Source: an uncultured Mucispirillum sp. (lineage in GTDB: Bacteria > Chrysiogenota > Deferribacteres > Deferribacterales > Mucispirillaceae). From it: a stretch of 6,455 nt of DNA. How positions within the stretch are numbered: position 1 is the first letter of the stretch; each line of letters begins with the position of its first letter. Positions 4,895 to 6,455 of the stretch are shown piece after piece. The notes under the pieces were generated by a model. It saw only the letters and a program-made list of their open reading frames with translations, had not been told where the DNA came from and searched no databases. The stretch lies in contig CAMEZN010000107.1 of assembly GCA_945947845.1 (NCBI GenBank), forward strand, positions 1-6,455. Direction: 5' to 3'. A program made the translations under genes and the position numbers.

Positions 4895-6455
4895 AATATT
4901 AGTATCAGAGCTAAGCATTTTAAAAATCTGCTCAATATTTGCCAATGTGCTGTCCTGCACATTTTGATTAAATACCATTATTTCTGGTTTTAATTTTGCA
5001 AGTTCTTCAATAGTTTTTTCATCTATATCTTTTTCAAAGCAAACAAGTAAATATGTATCATCTACAAAATAAACATCTCTATTATTTACTTTTTTTACTT
5101 CTATATTGCATGTTAATTTTATACCAAAGGATAATATTATTTGAAAAAGTAAATCTTCATTACTTCTATCTGCTTTGATATTAGAAATAGTCTTTCTTAT
5201 ATCCTGCTGAGAGATTTTCTCTGCTTCATAATACACATCTTCCATATTAGAGCTGTCCAGTTTAAATACACGGAAACCTGTATCAATATTTGCATCAGGA
5301 TAATCTTTTTTTATCTTTTCCCCTGCTCTGCGTATCCTTTCTTTACCTATTTCGCATATTGTGCTATACCCTGCTTTTCTTGCTTCGCTATTTTCTGGAG
5401 TTTTTTCTGGCAACTGCACCATTATAAATTTCCTATTCCCCCCCCCGTTTTCAGCATTAAGCTGCATAACAGCATGGGCAGTTGTGGCAGAACCTGAAAA
5501 GAAATCAAGGATGATATCACTGCATAAATCTTTTGTTTGTTCTGTATTGCTTATAAGTTTTAGAAAATGCATAATTAATTCATATGGTTTAGCATAAGTA
5601 AATATTTCTTTACCTAGCAAGTCTGTAATAGTTTTTGTGCCTAATGCATTTACAAAATTCCTAAGTTCGCTACGTGCTATCATACCATCTTTATTAATTC
5701 TTTGTTTTATTTGAACTGAATATTCCCCATTAGATTTTTGCAAAAATCTAATATCACCATTTTGTAGTAACTTTTTAAACTCACTTTCTTTGTATATCCA
5801 TGAGTTTGTTATTTTTTTACCATCTGGAAATTCTATTTCATATATATTTGAACTTCCTTGTCTATTTCTAACAAAAGTATCCCAAAAATATTTTCCTATT
5901 TTATCTTCTTCTTTATATCGTTTAATATATTCATCTTCATATGGTATAAAAAATCTAGAACAAATTTTGTTAAGATTTTTGATGTACATCAATGTGTATT
6001 CATGGTCAATAGAAACAAATTTAGACATACTTCCACCACCATTTCTTGTGGTTCTACAAAAGGATACTACAAAATTTCTTTCCCCGAATATTTCATCACA
6101 TATTTTTCTTAAATTACTTACTTCATTATCATCAATACTTATAAAAATAGCTCCGTCATCTGTTAATAAATCCCTTGCCATTTTTAGTCGTGGATACATC
6201 ATATTAAGCCAGTCTGTATGAAATCTGCCGTTTGCTTCTGTATTTTCAAAAAGCCTGTTGCCTTCTTCATCAAACTGACCACTCATTTCTAAATAATCTT
6301 CTTTATCTATATAAAAATTATCTTGATATACAAAATCTTTACCTGTGTTATAAGGTGGGTCAATATATATCATCTTCACTTGACCTAAATATGTATTTCT
6401 TAAAAGTTTTAATACTTCTAAGTTATCGCCCTCTATATACAAGTTTTCTGTTTTA
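4883..6455 (-). CDS. mod: Type III DNA adenine-N6 methyltransferase subunit Mod (N-terminus beyond window)
   Basis: Transfers methyl from S-adenosylmethionine to adenine in an asymmetric site and provides site recognition for Res. The frame is open to the window edge. The TTG at 6440-6442 is the Leu of a conserved TENLYIEGDN stretch, not a start, so perhaps 100 residues are missing by comparison with usual Mod length. Numbering from that Leu, the motifs are in beta-class order: IDPPYNTG 27-34 (catalytic motif IV), HTDWLNMM 75-82, GAIFISIDDNE 97-107, a variable region about 125-280 as the likely target recognition domain, KPYELI 285-290 (motif X) and LDFFSGSATT 312-321 (motif I, cofactor binding). 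The C-terminal part (about 390-519) is the usual Mod tail. A run of nine G encodes GGG at 333-335 just after motif I. Mod is the first of two overlapping genes with res. All visible catalytic residues are intact in this frame. Confidence 0.97.
   Translation of the reverse strand, partial: KTENLYIEGDNLEVLKLLRNTYLGQVKMIYIDPPYNTGKDFVYQDNFYIDKEDYLEMSGQFDEEGNRLFENTEANGRFHTDWLNMMYPRLKMARDLLTDDGAIFISIDDNEVSNLRKICDEIFGERNFVVSFCRTTRNGGGSMSKFVSIDHEYTLMYIKNLNKICSRFFIPYEDEYIKRYKEEDKIGKYFWDTFVRNRQGSSNIYEIEFPDGKKITNSWIYKESEFKKLLQNGDIRFLQKSNGEYSVQIKQRINKDGMIARSELRNFVNALGTKTITDLLGKEIFTYAKPYELIMHFLKLISNTEQTKDLCSDIILDFFSGSATTAHAVMQLNAENGGGNRKFIMVQLPEKTPENSEARKAGYSTICEIGKERIRRAGEKIKKDYPDANIDTGFRVFKLDSSNMEDVYYEAEKISQQDIRKTISNIKADRSNEDLLFQIILSFGIKLTCNIEVKKVNNRDVYFVDDTYLLVCFEKDIDEKTIEELAKLKPEIMVFNQNVQDSTLANIEQIFKMLSSDTNIKVI
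5438..5446 (-). repeat. Nine-base poly-G tract in mod, candidate phase-variation switch
   Basis: Nine consecutive C on the + strand are nine G on the coding strand, exactly three Gly codons (333-335 of the visible Mod) in ENGGGNRK. It is by far the longest G/C run in this AT-rich window. Reading the shifted frames, G8 meets TAA after five more codons and G10 (or G7) meets TAG after one. Only tract lengths divisible by three keep mod open. Poly-G runs of this length act as slippage switches in type III mod genes of mucosal bacteria; activity here is inferred. Confidence 0.75.

Noticed and set aside
5790..6221. 143-codon open frame on the + strand opposite mod
   Set aside because: Antisense of the Mod catalytic and recognition regions with no recognisable domain. 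A second overlapping frame (5858-6112) has the same explanation.
6440..6442. TTG as the start codon of mod
   Set aside because: The frame stays open to the edge and reads TENLYIEGDN, a conserved internal stretch of Mod proteins in which this codon is Leu. There is no ribosome binding site before it.
1..6455. CRISPR array, tRNA or rRNA genes, insertion sequence ends, attachment sites
   Set aside because: I saw no regularly spaced repeats, no tRNA-like cloverleaf, no transposase or integrase and no paired terminal inverted repeats. The sequence is almost fully accounted for by coding frames.

Overview
This is an AT-rich window, roughly 30% GC by eye. Genes on the two strands converge on a broken junction near 1630-1645. 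The DNA suggests a low-GC, probably host-associated bacterium. The poly-G tract in a methyltransferase gene resembles mucosal bacteria such as Campylobacter and Helicobacter, but other low-GC groups (Deferribacterota, Brachyspira, Clostridia) fit as well. No taxonomic marker is present, so the host is not assigned. The standard genetic code reads all genes without internal stops.

Left part, + strand (1 to about 1640): a tight run of three genes separated by 19 and 14 bases. First is a 297-residue protein with a PD-(D/E)XK nuclease-like core. Second is a 196-residue protein with a Rossmann-like N-terminal half and a winged helix-turn-helix C-terminal half. Third is the first ~34 codons of an MBL-fold (RNase J-like) metallohydrolase. 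The third gene is cut off where the sequence runs into the 5' part of a gene from the opposite strand.

Right part, - strand (about 1640 to 6455): a type III restriction-modification operon. The mod gene (adenine-N6 methyltransferase, beta-class motif order) runs off the right edge, so its N-terminus is missing. Its stop codon overlaps the start codon of an intact 1025-codon res gene (DEAD-like helicase plus PD-(D/E)XK endonuclease). Downstream of res, on the same strand, lies the 5' fragment of an unrecognised gene (MEKQTKNLSLFDF...) that ends at the same junction as the MBL fragment.

How it works together: Mod and Res form one complex in which Mod recognises and methylates an asymmetric site, and Res translocates and cuts unmodified DNA. 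The most notable point is an uninterrupted run of nine G (coding strand) inside mod, just after motif I. In the present state the frame is open. By direct reading, loss or gain of one G brings a stop within a few codons. This is the structure expected of a phase-variable methyltransferase, and because res overlaps mod in TAATG fashion, the switch could also affect Res. The second notable point is the junction that joins the 5' ends of two opposing genes, the scar of a deletion, an insertion or an assembly error.
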